From contig CAYNLY010000023.1 of NCBI GenBank assembly GCA_964398225.1, positions 1-23,710 of the forward strand: a DNA stretch of 23,710 bases. Direction: 5' to 3'. A program made the position numbers and the translations under genes. The DNA comes from CAYNLY01 sp964398225. Its GTDB lineage: Bacteria; Pseudomonadota; Zetaproteobacteria; Mariprofundales; Mariprofundaceae. Positions within the stretch are counted from its first letter, which is position 1; every line of letters starts with the position of its first letter. Under the pieces are notes generated by a model. The model was given only the letters and a program-made list of their open reading frames with translations. It had not been told where the DNA came from and did not search any database. Below, in pieces: positions 1 through 6,030 of the stretch.

Positions 1-85
1 GCACCCGATGCAGGGGGCGCACTTTAGCCATCGGCATCGGCCGCGGCAAGCGAATACCCGCACAAGTTTGCGGGGCTTGCGGCGG

Positions 86-113
86 TTGAACATGGCCGGC
101 TCCCCGCTAAGCT
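86..113 (+). promoter_or_regulatory. Probable sigma-70-type promoter of the carbonic anhydrase gene
   Basis: TTGAAC at 86-91 and TAAGCT at 108-113 are separated by 16 bases. The -35 box keeps TTGA and the -10 box keeps T, A and the final T of the consensus, so the match is moderate. A start near 120 would give a leader of about 40 bases that includes the GGAGGAG ribosome site at about 151-157. The position just before an apparently monocistronic gene makes it plausible. Confidence 0.35.
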
Positions 114-160
114 AGGCGCGCCCCACGGGGCCAGACATCGACATTTCGAGGGAGGAGACC

Positions 161-1036
161 ATGAAGACCGCACGACTGTGCCTGGCCGCAGCCGCTCTGG
201 CTCTGGCCGTCAGCCCCGCGCTTGCGCGCGAGCATCATCACGGACATGGCGCGCACGCGCCGGTTCCGGACAGCGTCATCGCCGAGCAAAGGGCCGCGCT
301 GGCGAAGAACACCGCAGGCAAAGGCTTCGGCCCGCAGGCGCCGCGCGACATCGACTCAAAGGAGGGCCGCAATCCGGTGATCTTCTCGGCCGCGCCGGAC
401 TATCACCAGATGAACCTGTGCAACATCCATTTCCACAAGAACGCCGAGCACAAGGGCGGCGAGTTCACGACCTACGCCGGCAACGGCGACGGCCACGGCT
501 ATCTTTCCGGCTACAAGTACAACGGCAAGCTCACAAGGCGCGAGCTTCGGCCCACGAAGCACGAGATCTGCCCCAGCCCGCACGGCTCGCTGTATCCGGG
601 CGATACCATCGAGGTCCACTACGTGCATACGACCGCGCAGGTCAAGCCCGGCCCGACGCTGAACTCCTGCCTGAGCGAGTCCATCAAGAATCCGCAGCTC
701 CGGGTCGAGGCCCAGGTGTTCGTGCTGGTGAACGACAAGAATGCGCTGGATTTCCGCAAGCTCACCGAGTTCCGGCGGGTCGATGGCCGCTGGCAGGCGC
801 CGAACATCCCGACCGATACGGGCACGCCGGTCGAGTACGCCGGCTCGACAACCGGCCCCGGCTACAACGAGAAGGGCTCGCCGTTCCAGGTGACCTGGGG
901 CGTGCGTCCGAAGGTGGCGAAGGTGAACATCGAGACGGTTGGCGAATGGTGCAAGGGCAACGCCTTCAACGAGGACCACGCCCACGGCGTACGCAACCTG
1001 GTCGTCAACCCGGACCTTCTGTCGCGCATCGAATAG
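161..1036 (+). CDS. Delta-class carbonic anhydrase, secreted
   Basis: Predicted periplasmic zinc enzyme (291 residues) that interconverts CO2 and bicarbonate. Residues 1-22 form a Sec signal peptide ending in ALA, followed by a His-rich stretch (HHHGHG, 25-30). The core has NIHFHKNAEHKGGEF (89-102 region) and IEVHYVHTT (150-158). These resemble the zinc sites of carbonic anhydrases: H90, H92 and H153 are the likely metal ligands, and E151 and H156 are nearby. C87, C137, C170 and C264 could form disulfides in an oxidising compartment. The overall sequence fits the delta-class family known from diatoms and dinoflagellates and also found in some bacteria, rather than the alpha class. The ATG has a GGAGGAG ribosome site. 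It stands alone, between its own promoter and a strong terminator. Family assignment is from motif memory; activity is inferred. Confidence 0.8.
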   Translation: MKTARLCLAAAALALAVSPALAREHHHGHGAHAPVPDSVIAEQRAALAKNTAGKGFGPQAPRDIDSKEGRNPVIFSAAPDYHQMNLCNIHFHKNAEHKGGEFTTYAGNGDGHGYLSGYKYNGKLTRRELRPTKHEICPSPHGSLYPGDTIEVHYVHTTAQVKPGPTLNSCLSESIKNPQLRVEAQVFVLVNDKNALDFRKLTEFRRVDGRWQAPNIPTDTGTPVEYAGSTTGPGYNEKGSPFQVTWGVRPKVAKVNIETVGEWCKGNAFNEDHAHGVRNLVVNPDLLSRIE

Positions 1037-1055
1037 CCGGCTCCCGCAACGCTTG

Positions 1056-1082
1056 AAGGCCCGCCCCACCGGCGGGCCTTTT
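1056..1082 (+). terminator. Rho-independent terminator after the carbonic anhydrase gene
   Basis: A perfect 10-bp stem (1056-1065 with 1071-1080) encloses the loop CCACC and runs into TTTT at 1079-1082. It sits 20 bases after the stop codon and abuts the stop codon of the convergent phoR gene. On the minus strand the stem is followed only by TTCAAG, so it should be weaker in that direction. Confidence 0.85.
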
Positions 1083-2251
1083 CAGTTCGCTTGCGCGGCG
1101 GGAAGAAGCACCCGGGCGCGCAGCCCCGTCGGCTCCCGGTTTTCCAGCTCCAGCCGCCCGCCGTGGCCGATCGCCAGCTCCCGCACGATCGCCAGCCCCA
1201 GCCCGTGGCCGCCGGTGTTGCGCGCGCGCGCCTTGTCCACGCGGTAGAAGCGCTCGGCGAGCCTCGGCAGCTCCCGCTCGGGCACGCCTTCCCCGGCATC
1301 CTCGACGATCAGCGCCACCATGCCGCCCGCTTCCTTCCTCAGGCACACCCCGACCCAGCCTCCATCCGCGGCATACCGGATCGCGTTCTCGATCAGATTG
1401 CCGGCCACGCGCTCGAGATCGTCCGCTCCCATCGCCACCTCGACCGGCCCCGCCGGCACCTCCAGCCGGCAGGTCATGCCCGCGGCATCGAGCCGGGGCT
1501 TCAGCGCCTCCGTCACGGTGCGCAGCACCGCCGCCGCATCGGCGCGGGCATCGCTCCGGGGGGGCATGCTTTCGATCCGGTCCAGATCGAGCAGGGCCTC
1601 GACCATCCGGTTCAGATGATGGGCCTCCTCGGCGATGATCTTCGCGGCATCGGCGCGAAACTCGGGATCGTCGCCAAACTCGGCGAGGCTGCGCGCATAG
1701 CCGAGCAGCGAGGTCAGCGGCGTCTTCAGATCGTGGATCAGATTGGCCAGAAAGCGCCGGCGCTGCTGCTCGAGCCGGTACCGATCGGTGATGTCCATGC
1801 ACAGAAGCAGCGCCTCGTCCCGCCCCAGCGGATGCAGCCGCGGCTCAAGCCACCGGCCATGAACCTCGATGACCGGCAGCAGGCAGGACTCCGGCAGGTT
1901 CGCGAGCGCCCGGTCCAGACGCCCGATCCAGTCCGGGTCGCGATGCAGGGTCAGCATCGGCGCCGGAAAGCGGAACCCTTCTGGCATCGCGAACAGCTCG
2001 CGCGCTCGGGGATTGGCGCCCAGAACGCGCCCGCGCCGGTCCACGCGCAGCACCGCCTCGCGGATCGCGGCCAGCAGCTCGTCCTCGGCACGGGCCCGAC
2101 GGGCAAGCCGGTCGGCAAGCCCGCCCGAAGACGCCTTCAGCCGCGCAAGCTCCCGCTCGCAGGCCTCCAGGCGCCGCCGGCTCTGAATCACCGAGGCAAT
2201 CCACAGCGCGGCCACGGCCACGAGCAGCGCGAGCCACCCCGCCGTGCTCAT
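1082..2251 (-). CDS. phoR: PhoR-like phosphate sensor histidine kinase
   Basis: Sensor kinase (389 residues) that would phosphorylate the neighbouring PhoB when phosphate is scarce and dephosphorylate it otherwise. One N-terminal membrane segment (about 6-23) is followed by a basic linker, a PAS-like domain (about 55-155), the HisKA domain with the H-box HDLKTPL (phospho-acceptor H173), and the ATPase domain with the N-box NLIENAIRYA (285-294), DAGEGVP (318-324) and GGHGLGLAI (347-355). E. coli PhoR is 431 residues with two membrane spans; only one is evident here and there is no periplasmic loop, so sensing must be cytoplasmic or through PhoU and Pst. Its ATG overlaps the phoB stop (ATGA), which fixes the start and shows co-translation. 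The frame stays open far upstream inside phoB, but that part is Arg/Gly/Ala-rich shadow. Name rests on sequence plus phoB and pst neighbours. Confidence 0.9.
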   Translation of the reverse strand: MSTAGWLALLVAVAALWIASVIQSRRRLEACERELARLKASSGGLADRLARRARAEDELLAAIREAVLRVDRRGRVLGANPRARELFAMPEGFRFPAPMLTLHRDPDWIGRLDRALANLPESCLLPVIEVHGRWLEPRLHPLGRDEALLLCMDITDRYRLEQQRRRFLANLIHDLKTPLTSLLGYARSLAEFGDDPEFRADAAKIIAEEAHHLNRMVEALLDLDRIESMPPRSDARADAAAVLRTVTEALKPRLDAAGMTCRLEVPAGPVEVAMGADDLERVAGNLIENAIRYAADGGWVGVCLRKEAGGMVALIVEDAGEGVPERELPRLAERFYRVDKARARNTGGHGLGLAIVRELAIGHGGRLELENREPTGLRARVLLPAAQAN

Positions 2252-3000
2252 TCGGCGTCCGGCGGCACGAAGCGGTAGCCCATCCCCCGCACGGTTTCGA
2301 TGCAGTCCTTCCGGCCCAGGCGCGCGAGCGCCTCCCGCAGGCGCTTGACGGTGACGTCCACCGTGCGTTCCTCGACGAACACATCCCGGCCCCAGACATG
2401 ATCGAGCAGATACCGGCGCGAGCGGGTCCGGCCCGGCGCGGCCATCAGCACCTGCATCAGCCGGTATTCGAGCGGGCGGACCTCGACCGCGCGGCCGCCG
2501 TCGAGAATGCGGGGGGCATCCTCGTCCAGCCGAAGGCCGCCCGTGCCCGCATCGCCCGATGTTCGGGCCCGCTCGCGGCGCAGCAGCGCGCGGACGCGGG
2601 CCACGAGTTCCTCGGGCTCGAAAGGTTTGGGCAGGTAGTCGTCGGCGCCTTCGTTGAGTCCCTCCACGCGCTCGCCCGGCATGCCGAGCGCGGTGACCAT
2701 CAGCACCGGCACGTAAGGCGCGCCCTCGCGGCGGAGCCAGCGCAGGATTTTCATCCCCGAGGCCTTCGGCAGCATCCGGTCGAGCACCACCAGGCGCCAG
2801 TCGCAAGCCTCCAAGAGCCTCAGCGCCTCGGCGCCATCGGCGCAGACATGCGTGGAAAAGCCGCTCTTGCGCAGGTGCAGCGAGATCAGGCGCGCGATGG
2901 GCTCATCGTCCTCGACGATGAGAATCTCGGCCTCGGCGGCGGGAACATCGGCCTTCATCAGCGCCCGATACTCCCGCGAGACGCTTGCCTGCTCAAGCAT
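2248..3000 (-). CDS. phoB: PhoB phosphate regulon response regulator
   Basis: OmpR/PhoB-family transcription activator (250 residues). The receiver domain (about 25-140) has the acidic pocket E30-D31-D32, phospho-acceptor D74 in VLDRMLP, T103 and K125 of KPF. The C-terminal winged helix (about 150-245) carries the RPLEYRLMQVL and RTVDVTVKRLREAL segments and ends in GMGYRFV, typical of the family. The start chosen leaves an N-terminal extension of about 22 residues compared with E. coli PhoB (229 residues). An internal ATG at M15 would shorten it and is an alternative. The upstream gene ends two bases before this ATG and phoR overlaps the stop, so the three form one operon. Its expected targets are the Pho boxes at 3575-3592 and 3612-3629. 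Confidence 0.93.
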   Translation of the reverse strand: MLEQASVSREYRALMKADVPAAEAEILIVEDDEPIARLISLHLRKSGFSTHVCADGAEALRLLEACDWRLVVLDRMLPKASGMKILRWLRREGAPYVPVLMVTALGMPGERVEGLNEGADDYLPKPFEPEELVARVRALLRRERARTSGDAGTGGLRLDEDAPRILDGGRAVEVRPLEYRLMQVLMAAPGRTRSRRYLLDHVWGRDVFVEERTVDVTVKRLREALARLGRKDCIETVRGMGYRFVPPDAE

Positions 3001-3002
3001 GG

Positions 3003-3527
3003 TCAGCGACTGGCAAGCGCAAACTCGTGCAACGCCGCATATTCGCTTTCCAGACGCAGCGCGAGACGGGAAAGCAGACGAAACATCAACCGCAGAAGCT
3101 GATTGCCCAGCGTGGGATCCTCCACCGTGATGACGTTGAAATACGAACGGCTGATGCTGAGCACGGCCATGTCTGTCTCGGCCGTCACCGTCGCCGAATG
3201 GGGGCGTTCCTCATCCAGGAACGAAAAGAGACCGAACACCTCGCCGGGACCGCGCCGGGCATAGACATCGCCTCCGGGCCCTGAAACCGCGGCTCGACCC
3301 TCGACGACGAGATACATCGTGTTCTCCGAGCGGGTTCCCGCCTCGTAGATCACCTCGCCGGCGTTGTATCCGCGCATATCGAAACAGGAAAACAACAGCA
3401 TGCACTCCCGCTCGGCAAGAGACTGGCACACGGGCAGGGCTCGAAACCGGGCATACAGTGGCTGGGCGAGAATCGTGGCCTCGAAGGCATGCAGCAGATT
3501 GGTTCTCGTATTGGTTCTGGCTTCCAT
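3003..3527 (-). CDS. Cyclic-nucleotide-binding-domain protein without HTH, upstream of phoBR
   Basis: First gene of the operon with phoB and phoR (174 residues). It has a Crp/Fnr-type beta-roll (about 35-125) with YNAGEVIYEAGT near 54-65 and MYLVVEGRAAV near 71-81, then a helical tail (about 137-170). No helix-turn-helix follows, so it is unlikely to be a DNA-binding regulator like Crp. The phosphate-binding cassette is degenerate: FGL (98-100) replaces the usual Phe-Gly-Glu, and the Arg of the R-S-A motif is displaced (R108-P-H-S-A). cAMP binding is therefore doubtful. The start is set by GGAGGA (3534-3539 on this strand) six bases before the ATG at 3527; an in-frame ATG at 3581 lies inside the Pho box and lacks a ribosome site. 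Its role in phosphate control is unknown; ligand sensing or protein interaction are guesses. Confidence 0.75.
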   Translation of the reverse strand: MEARTNTRTNLLHAFEATILAQPLYARFRALPVCQSLAERECMLLFSCFDMRGYNAGEVIYEAGTRSENTMYLVVEGRAAVSGPGGDVYARRGPGEVFGLFSFLDEERPHSATVTAETDMAVLSISRSYFNVITVEDPTLGNQLLRLMFRLLSRLALRLESEYAALHEFALASR

Positions 3528-3533
3528 TTGGGT

Positions 3534-3539
3534 TCCTCC
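3534..3539 (-). promoter_or_regulatory. Ribosome-binding site fixing the start of the cyclic-nucleotide-domain gene
   Basis: GGAGGA on the minus strand lies six bases before the ATG at 3527. This favours that start over the upstream in-frame ATG at 3581, which would place the first codons inside the Pho box. Confidence 0.7.
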
Positions 3540-3545
3540 ATCGGA

Positions 3546-3570
3546 ATCGGGATGGGGGAAGCATCCCGAT
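3546..3570 (-). repeat. Perfect 9-bp inverted repeat in the leader of the phoBR operon
   Basis: ATCGGGATG at 3546-3554 and CATCCCGAT at 3562-3570 are exact inverted copies with a 7-base spacer. It lies between the minus-strand Pho box and the ribosome site. Depending on where transcription starts it could be a leader hairpin or a DNA operator. No T-run follows, so it is not a terminator. Confidence 0.5.
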
Positions 3571-3574
3571 CTGG

Positions 3575-3592
3575 ATGACATGCGTGTGACAA
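3575..3592 (-). promoter_or_regulatory. Pho box for the phoBR operon
   Basis: Read on the minus strand this is TTGTCAC, spacer ACGC, ATGTCAT. The two 7-base half-sites are 11 bases apart, as in the E. coli PhoB consensus (CTGTCAT repeated every 11 bp). It points toward the cyclic-nucleotide-domain gene, phoB and phoR, which fits autoregulation. A -10 element is expected about 10 bases further on (around 3565-3560, GATGCT, a poor match). Confidence 0.75.
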
Positions 3593-3611
3593 ACCCGCAC
3601 GCCCGGGCCGC

Positions 3612-3629
3612 GTGTCATACGCGTGTCAC
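3612..3629 (+). promoter_or_regulatory. Pho box for the porin-pst operon
   Basis: GTGTCAT, spacer ACGC, GTGTCAC: two half-sites with 11-bp periodicity, matching the PhoB consensus at nearly every position. A weak -10 candidate TAACGT (3640-3645) begins exactly 10 bases after the box, the spacing usual for PhoB-activated promoters that lack a -35 element. The predicted transcript start near 3652 leaves a leader of about 45 bases before the porin. Confidence 0.85.
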
Positions 3630-3696
3630 ATTCCCCCCCTAACGTTCGCCGCACCCGAGACGGGGACAACAAAACGAAAGGAGAAAGGAGACCGAC

Positions 3697-4758
3697 ATGA
3701 ACAGGTATCTGAAAACCATCGCGTCGCTTGCCATGCTGGCCTTTGCCACGCCCGCGCTGGCCGGCGGCGTGACCGTTGCCGAAAAGGGCGACAGCAAGCT
3801 GAAGGTGGGGGCGAAGTTCTACATCAACCTCACCTCCTCGAAAAAGGAAAACCAGGCCGGCACCCAGAGCAAGACGACGGGTGCGGCGCTGGATCGCGCC
3901 TACTTTTCGGTGGGCTATGCCTTTGATGATGTCTGGAGCATGGGCCTGACGACCGACGTGTCCATCGAGAATGCGCTGGGCAAGAAGTCCTCGGTCTACA
4001 TCAAGAAGGCCTATCTGCAGGGCAAGTTCGCGCCGGAGTTCGTGCTCCAGGCCGGTGTCATCGGCACGCCGTGGATCGGCCATGAGGAGCATCTGTGGGG
4101 CCACCGCTACGTCTCCAAGGTCTATGCGGACACGCTGGGCTTCGATTCCTCGGCCGATGCGGGCATCGGCTTCAAGGGCAAGCTGGCCGACGGCATGGTG
4201 GACTACCATGTCGTCGAGGTGAACGGCGGCGGCTACGGCAACATCTCGAAGACCAACGCGATGGACCTGAACGCGCGCGTGGGCTTCAAGCCGGTGGACG
4301 GACTCACGCTCGATCTGGGCTACCGCACCGGCTACTGGGGCAAGAAGACCTTCAATGCCAACGTCAAGAAGAACACGCTGTGGCAGCTGCTCGCCACCTA
4401 CGGCATGGGCCACGACTTCCGCGTGGGCGCCGGCTACATCAGCTTCAAGGACGACCAGGGCGTGAAGAATGCGGCCGGCACGAAGAACACCGGCTTCGAT
4501 CTCTGGGCCTGGGCGAGCTTCGCCGAAAACCTCGGCGCCTTCGGTCGCTACGAGTCGCTGAAGGCCAAGAATGCCGCGAACTTTGGCGCCAACGACGAGA
4601 AGACCACCCGCTACGTGCTCGGCCTGGACTGGAAGGCGCGCAAGAACGTCGACTTCTCGCTGGCCTACGACTACAGCAAGACGAGCAACGTCGGCGGCAA
4701 GGCCGCCAACTTCACGAAGGACACCAAGTACGGCGTCTTCTCTCAGGTCAAGTTCTGA
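3697..4758 (+). CDS. Outer-membrane porin, first gene of the pst operon
   Basis: Predicted beta-barrel porin of 353 residues. Residues 1-22 form a Sec signal peptide ending in ALA. The mature chain alternates short polar turns with amphipathic strands rich in Tyr, Trp, Phe and Gly (for example AYFSVGYAF, LNARVGFKP, FDLWAWASF) and ends in VFSQVKF; the terminal Phe is the usual recognition signal for the barrel-assembly machinery. The barrel is notably Lys-rich (KKENQ, GKKSSVYIKKAY, WGKKTFNANVKKN), which would suit anion passage. It follows the Pho box and precedes pstS by 74 bases, so it is probably the phosphate-starvation porin, functionally comparable to OprP or PhoE. That specificity is inferred from context and charge; I do not recognise the exact family. 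The ribosome site AGGAG lies six bases before the ATG. Confidence 0.8.
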   Translation: MNRYLKTIASLAMLAFATPALAGGVTVAEKGDSKLKVGAKFYINLTSSKKENQAGTQSKTTGAALDRAYFSVGYAFDDVWSMGLTTDVSIENALGKKSSVYIKKAYLQGKFAPEFVLQAGVIGTPWIGHEEHLWGHRYVSKVYADTLGFDSSADAGIGFKGKLADGMVDYHVVEVNGGGYGNISKTNAMDLNARVGFKPVDGLTLDLGYRTGYWGKKTFNANVKKNTLWQLLATYGMGHDFRVGAGYISFKDDQGVKNAAGTKNTGFDLWAWASFAENLGAFGRYESLKAKNAANFGANDEKTTRYVLGLDWKARKNVDFSLAYDYSKTSNVGGKAANFTKDTKYGVFSQVKF

Positions 4759-4772
4759 GAACCCGTCGGGCT

Positions 4773-4794
4773 CCGGCCGGGGAACCCCGGCCGG
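4773..4794 (+). repeat. GC-rich hairpin between porin and pstS
   Basis: CCGGCCGGGG (4773-4782) and CCCCGGCCGG (4785-4794) are perfect inverted copies separated by AA. The RNA would form a very stable stem 15 bases after the porin stop. There is no T-run, so it is more likely a 3'-end stabiliser or a partial attenuator between porin and pstS than a full terminator. Confidence 0.6.
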
Positions 4795-4832
4795 GACCTG
4801 ATTTGACCAAACCATGACAAAGGAGTGACCAC

Positions 4833-5876
4833 ATGAAACCAACCCTTCGCAATCTCACCCTGGCCATCGCCCTGATCGCGGGCGCGGGCCTGGCCCATGC
4901 CGGCAAGGTGATCAACGGCGCCGGCGCCACCTTCCCCTACCCGGTCTATTCGAAGTGGGCCTGGGCCTACAACAAGCAGACCGGTGTGCGGCTGAACTAT
5001 CAGTCCATCGGCTCCGGCGGCGGCATCAAGCAGATCAAGGCCCGCACGGTGGACTTCGGCGCCTCCGACGCCCCGCTCAAGCCCGAGGAGCTCGAGAAGT
5101 TCGGGCTGATGCAGTGGCCGCAGATCATGGGCGGCGTCGTGCCGGTCGTGAACATCCCGGGCGTGGCCGCCAACCAGCTCCGGCTTTCGGCCCAGAACCT
5201 TGCCGACATCTACCTCGGCAAGATCACCAAGTGGGATGATCCGCGCATCAAGGCGGACAATCCGAACCTGAACCTGCCGCATCAGGACATCACCGTCGTC
5301 CACCGCGCCGACGGCTCGGGCACGACCTGGATCTTCACGAACTACCTGTCCAAGGTGAGCGGTGAGTGGAAGAACAAGGTCGGCAACGGCAAGTCCGTGG
5401 CCTGGCCCGTGGGGCTTGGCGGCAAGGGCAACGAGGGCGTGGCCGCGTTCGTCCGCAAGGTGAACGGCTCGATCGGCTACGTGGAGTACGCCTACGCGCT
5501 TCAGAACAAGATGGCCTCGGTGCTGCTGAAGAACCGCGCGGGCAACTTCGTGGCCCCGACCTCGGCCAACTTCCAGGCCGCGGCGGCCGGCGCCGACTGG
5601 GCGCACGCCAAGGGCTACTACATGGTGCTGACCGATCAGCCGGGCGAGAACTCCTGGCCGATCACCGGCGCCTCCTTCATCCTGATGTACAAGACCCAGG
5701 ACAACCCCGCGCAGGGTCGCGAGGTGCTGAAGTTCTTCGACTGGGCCTTCCACCACGGTCAGAAGATCGCCGAGTCGCTGGACTACGTGCCGATGCCCGA
5801 ATCGGTCGTGAAGATGATCGAGCACACCTGGAAGACAACGCTGAAGGATCGGAACGGCAACCCGGTCTGGAAGTAG
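4833..5876 (+). CDS. pstS: PstS periplasmic phosphate-binding protein
   Basis: High-affinity phosphate-binding protein of the Pst ABC transporter (347 residues). Residues 1-23 are a signal peptide ending in AHA. The phosphate-contacting residues known from mature E. coli PstS (T10, F11, S38, D56, R135, D137, S139, G140, T141) all appear with a constant offset of 23: T33 and F34 in GATFPYP, S61 in SIGSGGG, D79 in FGASDAP, and R158, D160, S162, G163 and T164 in HRADGSGTTW. This matches the signal peptide length exactly and makes the assignment very secure. An AAAGGAG ribosome site precedes the ATG. It is co-transcribed with the porin upstream and, across two hairpins, with pstCAB and phoU. Confidence 0.97.
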   Translation: MKPTLRNLTLAIALIAGAGLAHAGKVINGAGATFPYPVYSKWAWAYNKQTGVRLNYQSIGSGGGIKQIKARTVDFGASDAPLKPEELEKFGLMQWPQIMGGVVPVVNIPGVAANQLRLSAQNLADIYLGKITKWDDPRIKADNPNLNLPHQDITVVHRADGSGTTWIFTNYLSKVSGEWKNKVGNGKSVAWPVGLGGKGNEGVAAFVRKVNGSIGYVEYAYALQNKMASVLLKNRAGNFVAPTSANFQAAAAGADWAHAKGYYMVLTDQPGENSWPITGASFILMYKTQDNPAQGREVLKFFDWAFHHGQKIAESLDYVPMPESVVKMIEHTWKTTLKDRNGNPVWK

Positions 5877-5911
5877 TTCCGCCTTTCCCTCTCGAGGTCT
5901 GGAACGATGCG

Positions 5912-5935
5912 GAGGGCCGGCCGTGGCCGGCCCTC
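5912..5935 (+). repeat. First of two tandem hairpins between pstS and pstC
   Basis: GAGGGCCGGCC (5912-5922) and GGCCGGCCCTC (5925-5935) form an 11-bp perfect inverted repeat with only GT between. It starts 36 bases after the pstS stop and is followed directly by the next hairpin, with no T-run. Confidence 0.65.
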
Positions 5936-5976
5936 TTCCATCGGCAAGCGCAGGAGCCCCTCGCTTGCCGATGGAA
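5936..5976 (+). repeat. Second, 15-bp-stem hairpin between pstS and pstC
   Basis: Bases 5936-5950 pair perfectly with 5962-5976 (15 bp) around an 11-base loop. It abuts the preceding hairpin. Tandem stems between a binding-protein gene and its permease genes commonly shield the upstream mRNA from 3' exonucleases or limit read-through, giving more binding protein than permease. That role is inferred here. Confidence 0.7.
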
Positions 5977-6016
5977 ACGGAGAATGGAATCCGGCATCCT
6001 TCCCGCTGCCCGATTC

Positions 6017-6022
6017 AGGAGG
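6017..6022 (+). promoter_or_regulatory. Ribosome-binding site that sets the TTG start of pstC
   Basis: AGGAGG ends eight bases before TTG at 6031. Upstream in-frame ATG codons at 5923 and 5971 lie inside or beside the hairpins and have no comparable site. Confidence 0.7.
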
Positions 6023-6030
6023 AATCCGCT

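Noticed and set aside
57..74. Small hairpin (CCCGCA with TGCGGG) near the left edge as a terminator of an upstream gene
   Set aside because: The stem has only six pairs, no T-run follows, and no upstream gene end is visible in the window.
2252..2806. Upstream extension of the phoR frame through phoB
   Set aside because: The extension is an Arg/Gly/Ala/Pro-rich shadow of phoB; the ATGA overlap at 2248-2251 gives the real start.
4804..4818. TGAC repeated with 11-bp spacing before pstS as another Pho box
   Set aside because: The half-sites read TTGACCA and ATGACAA, missing the TGTCA core; the operon already has a strong Pho box upstream of the porin.
3211..4842. Long minus-strand open frame (over 500 codons) opposite the porin
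   Set aside because: It is the antisense shadow of a clear porin gene in high-GC DNA; its translation is Val/Leu/Ala/Gly/Arg-biased with no motif.
4743..5825. Minus-strand open frame of about 360 codons opposite pstS
   Set aside because: pstS is certain from its binding residues; the antisense frame shows only composition bias and no ribosome site of note.
5923..6030. Earlier ATG starts for pstC at 5923 and 5971
   Set aside because: They lie in or beside the hairpins, lack ribosome sites and add a hydrophilic tail; TTG 6031 has AGGAGG at the right spacing.
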